DNA of 6,152 nt from UBA8437 sp003445035 (GTDB lineage: Bacteria; Planctomycetota; Planctomycetia; Planctomycetales; Planctomycetaceae), in assembly GCA_937901285.1 (NCBI GenBank), contig CALCHI010000325.1, forward strand, positions 1 through 6,152, in the 5' to 3' direction. Below are positions 1-6,152 of the stretch, one piece after another. Position 1 is the first letter of the stretch; each line of letters begins with the position of its first letter. The notes below the pieces were generated by a model, which saw nothing but the letters and a program-made list of their open reading frames with translations, made no database searches and had not been told where the DNA came from. The position numbers and the translations under genes are program-made.

Positions 1-1
1 C

Positions 2-3000
2 CTGGTGCCGGGCGCGTCGGATCTCTACACCACTCACACGACCTTCGGTTCCGGAGCACCCGACTCGGTCGGTGCGGGACTCCCGCCGGTGGCCAGTGAT
101 GATGCGGGCGTGGTCCGCGCCAACAATACGGCCATCATCGATGTGGTCAGTAACGATTCGGACACCGATGGAGTGCTCGATTTCGGGTCGATCACGATCA
201 ACTCTCAGCCGTCCAACGGGGCGGCAGTGAGCCTGGGTGACGGGCGAGTGTCCTACACTCCCGATACCGGTTTCAGCGGCACCGATTCGTTCGCCTACTC
301 GATCGCCGACAATGACGGACAGGTCAGCCTGCCGGCCACGGTCACGATCACCGTCACCCCGCCCGATGCCGGCGATGTGCTCAACGGTGGTAGTGGGCAG
401 GACACCGTGCTCGCTGCCGATGGAGATGACCGGATCTTTGGCGGCAGTGGCGACGACGAGCTTGATGGTTCGTTCGGCGACGATACCATCCAGGGGCAAA
501 ACGGCAACGATTCGTTGACGGCCGGAGTCGGCAGCGACTCGCTCGACGGTGGCTCGGGCAATGACTTCCTCGACAGTCGGACACTCTCGAGTCTCTCGAT
601 CGACGACGTGCGGATCGATCCCGAGGGCGATTCGGGGATCACCCAGGCGATCTTCACCGTCACGATTTCCACGCCTGTCGAGGACACAGTGACGGTCGGT
701 TACGGAACAAGTTCCGATGGCACCCCTGAGGGGGGCACCGCGATCGGGGGCAGCGATTACCTCTCGGACTCCGGTACGCTGACCTTCGCTGCGGGCCAGA
801 CATCCCAGTCCATTGTCATCGATGTGTTCGGTGACACGATCGACGAGGTGATCGAGGAAACGTTCTTCATCAGCCTGTTCAACCCGGTCAATGCGACGAT
901 TTTCGACGGGTTGGGCGAGGGGCGAATCGTCGATGACGACGATCTCCCTCCCGGTGGCCTGGTCGTCACGCCGACTCTTGATACGGTGCAGTTGATCAAT
1001 GCCCTGACGGGCGGCGGTGGTACGGGGCTGGTGGTGACCGGCATCAACGTGCAAGGTCACTCGCTCGGCACCGGAGAAACCTCCACGGGCACCTACACGA
1101 TCGGAACGGACGCGACCTATGGCCTGTCGCGTCCGGGCATCGTGATCAGCACCGGGGACGCCACAGATTACAGCGACGGTCCGGATTCCGGCGGTGCGAA
1201 TTCCACCAGTTTCAGTGTCCCTGCGACTGCCGCGCAGGAAGTGCTGCTGGATCCGATCACCGGTGGCACCTTGGATCACAACGACGTCACGCAGATCGAT
1301 GTCTTCTTTGACATGTTGCCCGGTTTCGACTCGTTGTTCTTCGATGTCGTTTTCGGTTCCGAGGAATGGCCGGTCTTTGTCGGGTCTTTCACCGACGGCT
1401 TCGGACTCTATGTCAATGGCGTCAACATCGCCCTGGTCGACGGGTTGCCGGTCAACATCGACCATCCCGACATGACGTCGATCGCCGGCACCGAGCTCAA
1501 CGCGGTGCTGGCTCCGTCTGGGGAAGCCGTGTTGCAGTTCCAGACCAATGTCGGGGCTGGCAGCACCGGCAACCAGGTCACGTTCATCGTCGCCGATGTG
1601 ATCGACACCGCGTTGGACACGACCGCATACATTTCCGCGTTGGGCGGAAGTGTTCCCATCGACACCCCCCCACCTCCGCCGCCGGTTCCCAACCTGGGGA
1701 TGGACGACACCCTGCGGGGCCGCAACGGCAACGACACGATCCTGGCCGGTGAGGGTTCTGATCGGATCAGTGGTGGCAACGGCAACGACAGCGTTTCCGG
1801 TGGTGGAGGAATCGACGCGATCTACGGTGGCGGTGGTGCCGACACACTGGCCGGCGGAGCCGGTGACGACACCCTGGATGGCCAGGGTGGTGCCGACACG
1901 CTCCACGGCGAGGCCGGCGACGATGTCCTGGTCTGGTGGCACGGTGCGGGATCCGACGACCTGCACGGCGACGACGGCTACGACGTCGTTCATGCTCGTG
2001 GCGACGCGGGCGTGCAGGCGTTCTCGGTGCTCCCCAATGCCCATGACCTGACGTTGCAGACCGAGACGAGGTTGCAGGTGTCGGATGGCACGCACCGGGC
2101 CAACGTCGAGTGGTCCTCGGAGGTGCTCGAGTTCCAGCCCGGTGACGGGGACGACACGATCACCGTTCCCGATCTGCTTGGTGTGCCCAGCCTGCTGGTT
2201 CGGGTGGCCGGGGAAAACGGAAACGACGTGCTCGATGCCAACGGAGCTGATCCGGGCGAGGTCCGGTTGATCTTCGACGGGGGCGACGGCAACGACACGA
2301 TCACCGGCAGTCTCGGCGACGACACCATCAACGCAGGCGACGGTGACGACCTGGTGGTTGCCGGGGCCGGTGGTGATACGGTCTTCGGTGGTGCCGGCGA
2401 CGACAGCATCGACGGCAGTGACGGCGATGACCAGTTGCACGGGGAAGACGGTTTCGACTCCATCGATGGCAACTCGGGTGATGACGTGCTGTTCGGTGGT
2501 GCGGATCGGGACCTGCTGGTGGGTGGCGTCGGCGACGACACCGCCACGGGTGGCACCGGCCGCGATACGCTCAACGGCAAGTCCGGTGACGACAGCCTGA
2601 TGGGCGGTGGTGGTGCCGACCGGATTTATGGCGGAATCGGTGACGACGTGCTCGATGGCGGCCGTGATGACGACAGCATTTTCGGCAACAACGGCAACGA
2701 TCGGCTGCTGGGTGACCACGGCAACGACAGCCTGAAAGGCGGTTTCGGCGACGACACGCTGGTCGGTGGTGACGGCGACGATCACATGCTCGGTGAACGC
2801 GGTGACGACCAGATGGGTGGCGGCGACGGGGACGACAAGATTGTCGGAGCCCGTGGTGATGACACCATGTTCGGTGGCGACGGCAACGACACGCTGCTGG
2901 CCGGTTCCGGAGCGGATCTCGTACTCGGCAATCTCGGCGACGATTACGTCAAGGGCCAGGGCGGCACGCGGGACACAGTGGCCGGCGGTGAAGGAGCGGA

Positions 3001-3082
3001 CCTGGTCTTCGGACTCGCCAGCGAGATCGACGAGACGTTCCAGGCACCCGCCGCGCTGTTGACCGAACTGGATGCCGTCTAG
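2..3082 (+). CDS. Large RTX / Calx-beta / choice-of-anchor-L extracellular protein, 5' end missing
   Basis: The frame is open to the window edge. A GTG at 5 could serve as a start, but nothing like a signal peptide follows it, so I read the gene as 5'-truncated. Numbering from that GTG (1025 residues), the modules are: a cadherin/Ig-like 'Big_9' type repeat (29-118, with GRVSYTP and GTDSFAYSI), RTX nonapeptides (128-190), a Calx-beta domain (about 197-312, with GTLTFAAGQ, EETFFISL and a closing acidic run), a choice-of-anchor-L-like domain (about 320-548, with GIVISTGDA and VFGSEEW), a proline linker (552-562), RTX (572-661), a beta-rich insert (662-755) and a long RTX array (759-1003). No cysteine is visible, and the protein is rich in D, G, N and T. 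RTX repeats fold as calcium-loaded parallel beta-rolls, usually after export, often by type I secretion. I infer a secreted or surface protein with adhesive or structural role; no enzymatic domain is visible. The C-terminal 22 residues carry no recognisable anchor motif. Confidence 0.9.
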   Translation: MVPGASDLYTTHTTFGSGAPDSVGAGLPPVASDDAGVVRANNTAIIDVVSNDSDTDGVLDFGSITINSQPSNGAAVSLGDGRVSYTPDTGFSGTDSFAYSIADNDGQVSLPATVTITVTPPDAGDVLNGGSGQDTVLAADGDDRIFGGSGDDELDGSFGDDTIQGQNGNDSLTAGVGSDSLDGGSGNDFLDSRTLSSLSIDDVRIDPEGDSGITQAIFTVTISTPVEDTVTVGYGTSSDGTPEGGTAIGGSDYLSDSGTLTFAAGQTSQSIVIDVFGDTIDEVIEETFFISLFNPVNATIFDGLGEGRIVDDDDLPPGGLVVTPTLDTVQLINALTGGGGTGLVVTGINVQGHSLGTGETSTGTYTIGTDATYGLSRPGIVISTGDATDYSDGPDSGGANSTSFSVPATAAQEVLLDPITGGTLDHNDVTQIDVFFDMLPGFDSLFFDVVFGSEEWPVFVGSFTDGFGLYVNGVNIALVDGLPVNIDHPDMTSIAGTELNAVLAPSGEAVLQFQTNVGAGSTGNQVTFIVADVIDTALDTTAYISALGGSVPIDTPPPPPPVPNLGMDDTLRGRNGNDTILAGEGSDRISGGNGNDSVSGGGGIDAIYGGGGADTLAGGAGDDTLDGQGGADTLHGEAGDDVLVWWHGAGSDDLHGDDGYDVVHARGDAGVQAFSVLPNAHDLTLQTETRLQVSDGTHRANVEWSSEVLEFQPGDGDDTITVPDLLGVPSLLVRVAGENGNDVLDANGADPGEVRLIFDGGDGNDTITGSLGDDTINAGDGDDLVVAGAGGDTVFGGAGDDSIDGSDGDDQLHGEDGFDSIDGNSGDDVLFGGADRDLLVGGVGDDTATGGTGRDTLNGKSGDDSLMGGGGADRIYGGIGDDVLDGGRDDDSIFGNNGNDRLLGDHGNDSLKGGFGDDTLVGGDGDDHMLGERGDDQMGGGDGDDKIVGARGDDTMFGGDGNDTLLAGSGADLVLGNLGDDYVKGQGGTRDTVAGGEGADLVFGLASEIDETFQAPAALLTELDAV
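89..358 (+). other. Cadherin/Ig-like (Big_9/VCBS-type) domain in the RTX protein
   Basis: Residues 29-118 read PPVASDDAG, then an N-D-x-D-x-D-rich stretch, then GRVSYTPDTGFSGTDSFAYSI, and close with a TVTITV strand. This is the usual pattern of the ~90-residue bacterial Ig/cadherin-like modules that occur in tandem in large adhesins. Because the window opens just before it, earlier copies may lie upstream. Confidence 0.75.
386..574 (+). repeat. RTX nonapeptide block 1 (7 units)
   Basis: Residues 128-190 divide into seven consecutive nine-residue units of the type GGxGxDxUx, starting with GGSGQDTVL and ending with GGSGNDFLD. This is the hemolysin-type calcium-binding repeat. The block is isolated from the main RTX arrays by the Calx-beta and anchor-L-like domains. 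Confidence 0.9.
593..940 (+). other. Calx-beta domain in the RTX protein
   Basis: Residues about 197-312 show the Calx-beta layout: an opening strand, TQAIFTVTIS, a VTVGYGT strand, a loop ending in DYLSDSGTLTFAAGQ, a QSIVIDVFGD strand with D278/E281, EETFFISLFNPVNATI, and the terminal GEGRIVDDDD. Calx-beta domains bind calcium and are common in bacterial surface proteins. Confidence 0.85.
962..1648 (+). other. Choice-of-anchor-L-like domain in the RTX protein
   Basis: Residues about 320-548 resemble the choice-of-anchor-L module. An N-terminal L-x-x-x-L-hydrophobic segment is followed by GTYTIG, then the GIVISTGDA strand. After DVTQIDVFFDMLPGFDSLFF comes VVFGSEEWPVFVGSF and TDGFGLYVNG, matching the family hallmark of a VFASEEY-like motif followed by ND.FGF.L.G. 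In known proteins the domain precedes varied C-terminal sorting signals; here it precedes RTX arrays instead. The assignment is by motif recognition only. Confidence 0.7.
1718..1933 (+). repeat. RTX nonapeptide block 2 (8 units plus degenerate end)
   Basis: Residues 572-643 form eight consecutive GGxGxDxUx units, from GRNGNDTIL to GEAGDDVLV. The array then loses register at a WWHGAG segment (644-649) and one or two degenerate units (HGDDGYDVV) lead into the non-RTX insert. The block starts directly after a proline linker (PPPPPP at 555-560). Confidence 0.9.
2279..3010 (+). repeat. RTX nonapeptide block 3 (27 units)
   Basis: Residues 759-983 are 25 uninterrupted nine-residue units with no insertion or deletion, from GGDGNDTIT to GNLGDDYVK. 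The 26th unit (984-993) is ten residues long and the 27th (994-1002) restores the consensus. The aspartates at unit positions 4-6 and the hydrophobic residue at position 8 are well kept, as expected for a calcium-binding beta-roll. Confidence 0.92.
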
Positions 3083-3088
3083 AGGAGG

Positions 3089-3859
3089 TCAAGCCGCCTG
3101 CCGGACCGTCTCGGCCACGGGTCGGCGGCAGGTGTAGATCAGGTTCTCGGCCAAAGGCGAGAGCGGCAGTTGAGTTGCCAGCCGTTCGAACCATTCGACA
3201 ACGAACCGTGGCCTCAGCAGTAGCCACTCGTGCTCGGGCACGACCCCGGCGTGAGCGATCTGCTCGATCTCCAGCCCGGCGGCGGTGACCAGCCGTGTCA
3301 CCTCCTGGTGGCTCATCCCCGAATGGCCTCGGCGTCCGAGCGTCAGCAGGCGGACCAGCCGTTGCCGCAGCGATGAGCGGCTGCGGTGGTTGTTGAGGAT
3401 CAGTCGTCCTCCGGGTTTCAGGCAGGCGGCCAGTGCCGAGATGGCCTCTGTCCGCAACGATTCCTCGGCGTTGGGGAAGAACCGGAAGGCGGTGATCAGG
3501 TCAAAGGTGCGGCCCGTCAGCGGTGAGTTGCCGAGCGTGATGTCCGCCGAAATCAACTCCGCCTTCGGTGCACTGGTCGCGGCGACTTCCAGCATCGATC
3601 CGGAGATGTCGACGCCCGTGGCGGTGTCGGTGCGGGCCGAGACAAAGGCGAGCACCCGGCCGGTGCCGCAGGCGAAATCGAGGTACGCGATTTCGTCGGC
3701 CTGTTCGTCGTGGACCTGGTCGAGTACGCGGTCGAGGATCCGCTGTTCGATTTTCCACATCATCCGCCGTCGTGGGTTGCGGGTGAAGTGGTCGTGGTAG
3801 TCGAGACCACGCCCCTGGTGGGACTGCCGGTAGCTGGTCTCGGATTCGGGCATTGCCAT
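3089..3859 (-). CDS. Class I SAM-dependent methyltransferase, substrate unknown
   Basis: This 256-residue protein (TGA at 3091-3089) has the Rossmann-type methyltransferase motifs in order. Motif I is LDFACGTGRVL (60-70), the glycine loop that binds SAM. The acidic ribose-binding residue is D84 in GVDIS, and SADI (104-107) probably contacts the adenine. FDLITAFRFF (119-128) is the motif IV region and LKPGGRLILNN (147-157) the following strand. The N-terminal segment (LDYHDHFTRNPRRRMMWKIEQRIL) is basic and probably helical. The best match is the broad Methyltransf_11/25 group; length is normal. The substrate cannot be inferred. The frame is open upstream to an ATG at 4015, but that would overlap the cytochrome gene and add 52 low-complexity Arg/Pro residues, so I prefer ATG 3859. 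ATG 3853 (two codons later) is equally possible. No Shine-Dalgarno sequence is clear. It converges on the RTX gene. Confidence 0.88.
   Translation of the reverse strand: MAMPESETSYRQSHQGRGLDYHDHFTRNPRRRMMWKIEQRILDRVLDQVHDEQADEIAYLDFACGTGRVLAFVSARTDTATGVDISGSMLEVAATSAPKAELISADITLGNSPLTGRTFDLITAFRFFPNAEESLRTEAISALAACLKPGGRLILNNHRSRSSLRQRLVRLLTLGRRGHSGMSHQEVTRLVTAAGLEIEQIAHAGVVPEHEWLLLRPRFVVEWFERLATQLPLSPLAENLIYTCRRPVAETVRQAA
3097..3132. terminator. Possible hairpin at the convergent gene ends
   Basis: CCTGCCG (3097-3103) pairs with CGGCAGG (3126-3132), and GACC (3104-3107) pairs with GGTC (3120-3123) after a two-base bulge, around a 12-base loop. It begins 15 bases past the stop of the RTX gene and lies within the last codons of the opposing methyltransferase gene. 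No T-run follows, so it is at best a weak or factor-assisted terminator for the + strand gene. It may be chance in GC-rich DNA. Confidence 0.25.
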
Positions 3860-3880
3860 CCGTTGGCGTGGCCGGTGGGG

Positions 3881-3909
3881 AATAAAATGGGAGCGGGAGT
3901 ATCGGACAA
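3881..3909 (-). promoter_or_regulatory. Candidate sigma-70-type promoter for the methyltransferase gene
   Basis: On the minus strand TTGTCC (3909-3904) and TTTATT (3886-3881) are separated by 17 bases. Each matches four of six positions of the -35 and -10 consensus. The -10 element lies 21 bases before ATG 3859, so the leader would be about 15 bases. The TTTTATT run is a rare AT-rich patch in this GC-rich gap. A second, weaker pair (TTGCGG and GATACT, 18 apart) lies slightly upstream. Confidence 0.3.
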
Positions 3910-3968
3910 CGGCGTCGCCGACCGCAAGAGGAATACGCTGTCGCGGTGTGAGGCCCGCCCGGGGTGCG

Positions 3969-3981
3969 GCCAACGGTTGGC
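3969..3981. other. Short perfect dyad in the 130-base intergenic gap
   Basis: GCCAAC and GTTGGC flank a single central base (3975), giving a 13-base perfect inverted repeat 8 bases after the cytochrome stop codon. The arms are too close for a stable hairpin with a full stem and no T-run follows. It could be a protein-binding half-site pair or chance. The rest of the gap 3860-3989 shows only the candidate promoter. Confidence 0.25.
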
Positions 3982-3989
3982 GGATCGGT

Positions 3990-5921
3990 CTAGCGGGTGC
4001 GATCCGGGCCGCCACGTCGGCCGCGATTCAGAGCGTCGGCAGCCCGCTGCTGTTCCCTCGCCCGGTCGGTTTTTCCAGCCTGGCGAAGGAGTCTCGCGAG
4101 GTAAGTTCGGATTTCGGGACGCTGTGGCCCGATGGCGACGGCCTGTTCGGCCGCTGCGATCGCCCCCGGGGTGTCTCCGGTGGACATCCGGCACTGGCTC
4201 AGTTGCAGCCAGGCTCCGGTGTTGCGGTGGAGGCGGACGAGCCGTTCGAGTACCGGAATGGCGTCGGCGAATTTTTCGGTGATGATCAGCGAATTGGCCT
4301 GGACGGCCAGGGAGTTGACTCGGTCCTGTGCGGTCAATTCCGTATCCCGCTCCAGGGCTCTTGCGGCCGTTTGACCGGCGTCGGCAGGATTGGAGGACTG
4401 GTCGAGGTCGGCCAGGGCAGCCAGCAGTTCGGCGTCCTCGAGTCCCGCGTCGAAGGTTCGCCGCAGGATGCGACGGGCTCGGAGACGAAAGACCGACGCC
4501 AGTTCCCGGTCGGTCTGCTTGCTGGCCAGTTGCCGGTAGGCCAGTCCCAGGCAACGGTCCTGGTCGAGCGGAGGGAGGTGTGAGAGGTCGTGGAGCGGCT
4601 GGAGCGTGCCGGGTGAGAACCGTCGTCCGGCGGAGTTCGGACGGCTCGGATCGGTGTCGTGGATGCCGATGCGGTGGTGGGTCGAGGCGACGTGGGGGAT
4701 TTCGGTGGTTGTCCGTGGCATGTGGCATTCGGCACAGTGGTCCGAGACTTTCCGGCGACGCATGCCATCGGTGGGCAGCCCGCAGGCGTCGGGCTGGTGA
4801 CACTCGAGACACTTGGCCCGGTGGAGCGTGGCGGCTTCGGGTTGGGCCACGTGTCGGTGCGGGTCGTGGCAGGTCGTACAGGTCAGCGTTTCGGTCTGGG
4901 TGTAGCAGCGGCTTTGGTGGAGCTGCTCGACGTGGCCGACGACGGTCATGCCTCCGCTGGATTCCTCGAGCACATAGTGCGCACGGAATTCGGCCAGTCT
5001 CTGCCCCGGCCGGAAGTCGACCAGTCGTCGGTTTCTCAGGTTCGCCGCCGCCTTGTTCTGTAGGTGGCACTGCGCGCAAACCGACTCGAGCCGCTCCCGT
5101 GACAGTCGGCCGGGATGAACGATTGTCCGGTCGTCATCTTTGGCGATCGGGTCGGTGTCGGCCTGCCGGCGTCGAGCCGTGACGTGCAACGAGCCGGATC
5201 CGTGGCAACGTTCGCAGCCAATCTGGCGTTCGTGGACTTTCACCCGGTGGTAGGCTCCGTCGATGGATTCGGATCGGCCCGCATGGCAGATCAGGCAGTC
5301 GACAGGGATGGGACGTTCGAAGGAAAGATGGTCGCCACGGTCGTAGCCGGGAGCCAGACGCCAACGCTTACCATCGGCGTACCAGGTGACGGGACTCTGC
5401 ATGAGAAATCCGTCGAGATTGACCAGGTACGTGCGGCCCTGGTGGCCCGTGCCGACGACCATTGAGACAGGGTGATCTGCGAGGACAAGATCGTCCCCGT
5501 TCTCGGTCGCAATTGTCTCGCGATGCCGCAATCGCCCGTCCTTGCGATAGACGCGGTAGCGGCGTCCCGAGGCCGGGTGGGCGAATTCGGTATCGGGCGG
5601 TTCGGCGTCGGGGGAAACTTCGGCCAAGGCACTGGCATGGGACGATTGTGAATAGTGTTTGGCGATCTCCGAGTGGCACTCGGCACACGCCGACACGCCG
5701 ACCCATTCGCTTTCGGCGGCGTTTTGGTACCCGGTTTCACCGATCGGAGGCAGTGGTGGTGGGGTGGGCTTTAGGGCCAGGCGTGGGCCGTCGGCCGACG
5801 GCCAGACAGCCAGGGCCAGGAGAACGGCTGCGAAGCCGAAACCTGCCCAGGTCACCGGAGAGACCCGGCGGGGGGGCGAACTGGGGGGTTCGGTCGGAAG
5901 AGGAGAGGATTTGGCGTCCAT
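3990..5921 (-). CDS. Membrane-anchored seven-heme cytochrome c with C-terminal TPR repeats
   Basis: A 643-residue protein with an N-terminal membrane anchor (about 24-41, with GFGFAAVLLALAVW) and no obvious cleavage site, then a proline-rich linker (52-59). Seven CXXCH heme-binding motifs sit at 79-83, 209-213, 236-240, 282-286, 348-352, 371-375 and 396-400. Between hemes 1 and 2 is a ~125-residue heme-free segment containing GTGHQGRTYLVN and QSPVTWYADGKRW, typical of the cytochrome c554-like/TPR proteins of Planctomycetes, Acidobacteria and relatives. C339 and C380 are extra cysteines outside CXXCH, in positions usual for this family. From about 494 to 635 there are TPR-like helices, the clearest being 34-residue units near 534, 568 and 602. 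I infer a periplasm-facing electron-transfer protein with a protein-binding tail; donor and acceptor are unknown. ATG 5921 is chosen because the frame upstream is an out-of-frame reading of the neighbour's repeats. Its start is 16 bases after that gene's stop, so cotranscription is likely. Confidence 0.9.
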   Translation of the reverse strand: MDAKSSPLPTEPPSSPPRRVSPVTWAGFGFAAVLLALAVWPSADGPRLALKPTPPPLPPIGETGYQNAAESEWVGVSACAECHSEIAKHYSQSSHASALAEVSPDAEPPDTEFAHPASGRRYRVYRKDGRLRHRETIATENGDDLVLADHPVSMVVGTGHQGRTYLVNLDGFLMQSPVTWYADGKRWRLAPGYDRGDHLSFERPIPVDCLICHAGRSESIDGAYHRVKVHERQIGCERCHGSGSLHVTARRRQADTDPIAKDDDRTIVHPGRLSRERLESVCAQCHLQNKAAANLRNRRLVDFRPGQRLAEFRAHYVLEESSGGMTVVGHVEQLHQSRCYTQTETLTCTTCHDPHRHVAQPEAATLHRAKCLECHQPDACGLPTDGMRRRKVSDHCAECHMPRTTTEIPHVASTHHRIGIHDTDPSRPNSAGRRFSPGTLQPLHDLSHLPPLDQDRCLGLAYRQLASKQTDRELASVFRLRARRILRRTFDAGLEDAELLAALADLDQSSNPADAGQTAARALERDTELTAQDRVNSLAVQANSLIITEKFADAIPVLERLVRLHRNTGAWLQLSQCRMSTGDTPGAIAAAEQAVAIGPQRPEIRTYLARLLRQAGKTDRAREQQRAADALNRGRRGGPDRTR

Positions 5922-5937
5922 GAGCGGACCGACCGGG

Positions 5938-6152
5938 CTAGTTGGCTTTCTTCTTGCCAGCGTCTTTCTTCTTGCCAGCGTCTTTCTTCTTGCCAGCGTC
6001 TTTCTTCTTGCCAGCGTCTTTCTTCTTGCCAGCATCTTTCTTCTTGCCAGCATCTTTCTTCTTGCCAGCATCTTTCTTCTTGCCAGCGTCTTTCTTTTTG
6101 CCACCGGACCTGGACCTGCCACCGGCCCGCTTCCGACCGCCGGCCCGCTTCC
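5938..6152 (-). CDS. C-terminal tail of a lysine-rich, probably nucleic-acid-binding protein (partial)
   Basis: Only the last 70 codons are in the window; the stop is TAG at 5940-5938. The tail is built on a six-residue period: two KRAGGR units, a transitional SRSGGK, eight KKDAGK units and a final KKAN. Glycine is kept at position 5 and basic residues at positions 1, 2 and 6. I choose this frame over the other open minus frame (which reads RKTLAR-type units) because the few base differences between repeats are silent here (GAC/GAT for Asp, AAG/AAA for Lys), while in the other frame they change Thr to Met. It also stops just before the cytochrome start. Basic repeat tails of this type occur on histone H1-like proteins, HU-like proteins, RNA helicases and RNA-binding proteins; the sequence does not show which this is. 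Binding of DNA or RNA is an inference from charge. Confidence 0.75.
   Translation of the reverse strand, partial: KRAGGRKRAGGRSRSGGKKKDAGKKKDAGKKKDAGKKKDAGKKKDAGKKKDAGKKKDAGKKKDAGKKKAN
5947..6090 (-). repeat. Eight tandem copies of an 18-bp repeat
   Basis: Eight head-to-tail 18-base units, TTTCTTCTTGCCAGCRTC on the + strand, run without interruption, followed by a partial ninth that differs at one base (6097). The only variation among the eight is G or A at one position: A in units 5, 6 and 7 counted from 5947. Because the unit length is a multiple of three, gain or loss of units keeps the reading frame and changes the protein tail by six residues per unit. Such near-identity suggests recent expansion or homogenisation by slippage. 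Confidence 0.95.

Noticed and set aside
5..7. GTG at 5 as the true start of the RTX gene
   Set aside because: The frame remains open to the window edge, no signal peptide follows, and the protein would begin in a linker; a start further upstream is more likely.
1990..2580. Minus-strand open frame of 196 codons opposite the RTX gene
   Set aside because: The Ser/Pro-rich product is the antisense of Gly/Asp-rich RTX codons.
3083..3088. Strong Shine-Dalgarno-like AGGAGG just after the RTX stop
   Set aside because: No start codon lies at a suitable distance on the + strand, and the convincing methyltransferase gene occupies the opposite strand.
3285..3800. Plus-strand open frame of 171 codons opposite the methyltransferase
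   Set aside because: It has no domain or start signal and mirrors a well-supported methyltransferase.
3760..5079. Long minus-strand open frame of 439 codons overlapping the cytochrome gene
   Set aside because: It is an offset reading of the cytochrome DNA. The product is Arg/Pro-rich with no domain, while the overlapping frame has seven CXXCH motifs, a membrane anchor and TPRs.
4328..5182. Plus-strand open frame of 284 codons opposite the cytochrome gene
   Set aside because: It is Arg/Gly-rich with no recognisable motif and is explained by GC-rich antisense DNA.
5947..6090. Tandem 18-bp repeats considered as a CRISPR array or iteron set
   Set aside because: There are no spacers, the units are directly adjacent, and the variation is silent in an open frame, so the array is coding.

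Overview
The window looks like a piece of a high-GC planctomycete-type (Planctomycetota) chromosome. This is an inference from style: a very large acidic RTX/Calx-beta surface protein, a membrane-anchored multiheme cytochrome c fused to TPRs, a lysine-rich repeated protein tail, and starts without clear Shine-Dalgarno sequences. No rRNA, tRNA or marker gene confirms the phylum.

Layout. The left half (2-3082, + strand) is one open gene that enters from outside the window. It encodes the last ~1025 residues of a modular extracellular protein: a cadherin/Ig-like module, a short RTX block, a Calx-beta domain, a choice-of-anchor-L-like domain, a proline linker and two further RTX blocks. It ends 6 bases from the end of a convergent gene. 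The right half is all on the minus strand. From the window edge inward it reads: the C-terminal tail of a lysine-rich protein made of 18-bp repeats (5938-6152), a seven-heme cytochrome c with C-terminal TPRs (3990-5921), a 130-base gap with a possible promoter, and a class I SAM-dependent methyltransferase (3089-3859).

How they fit. The lysine-rich gene and the cytochrome gene are 16 bases apart and could be cotranscribed. The methyltransferase probably has its own promoter. Nothing ties the RTX protein functionally to the minus-strand genes. I see no mobile element, CRISPR array, RNA gene or defence system. The least ordinary features are the hexapeptide/18-bp repeat tail, which stays open in at least two frames and gives the cytochrome a false upstream extension, and the domain mosaic of the RTX protein.
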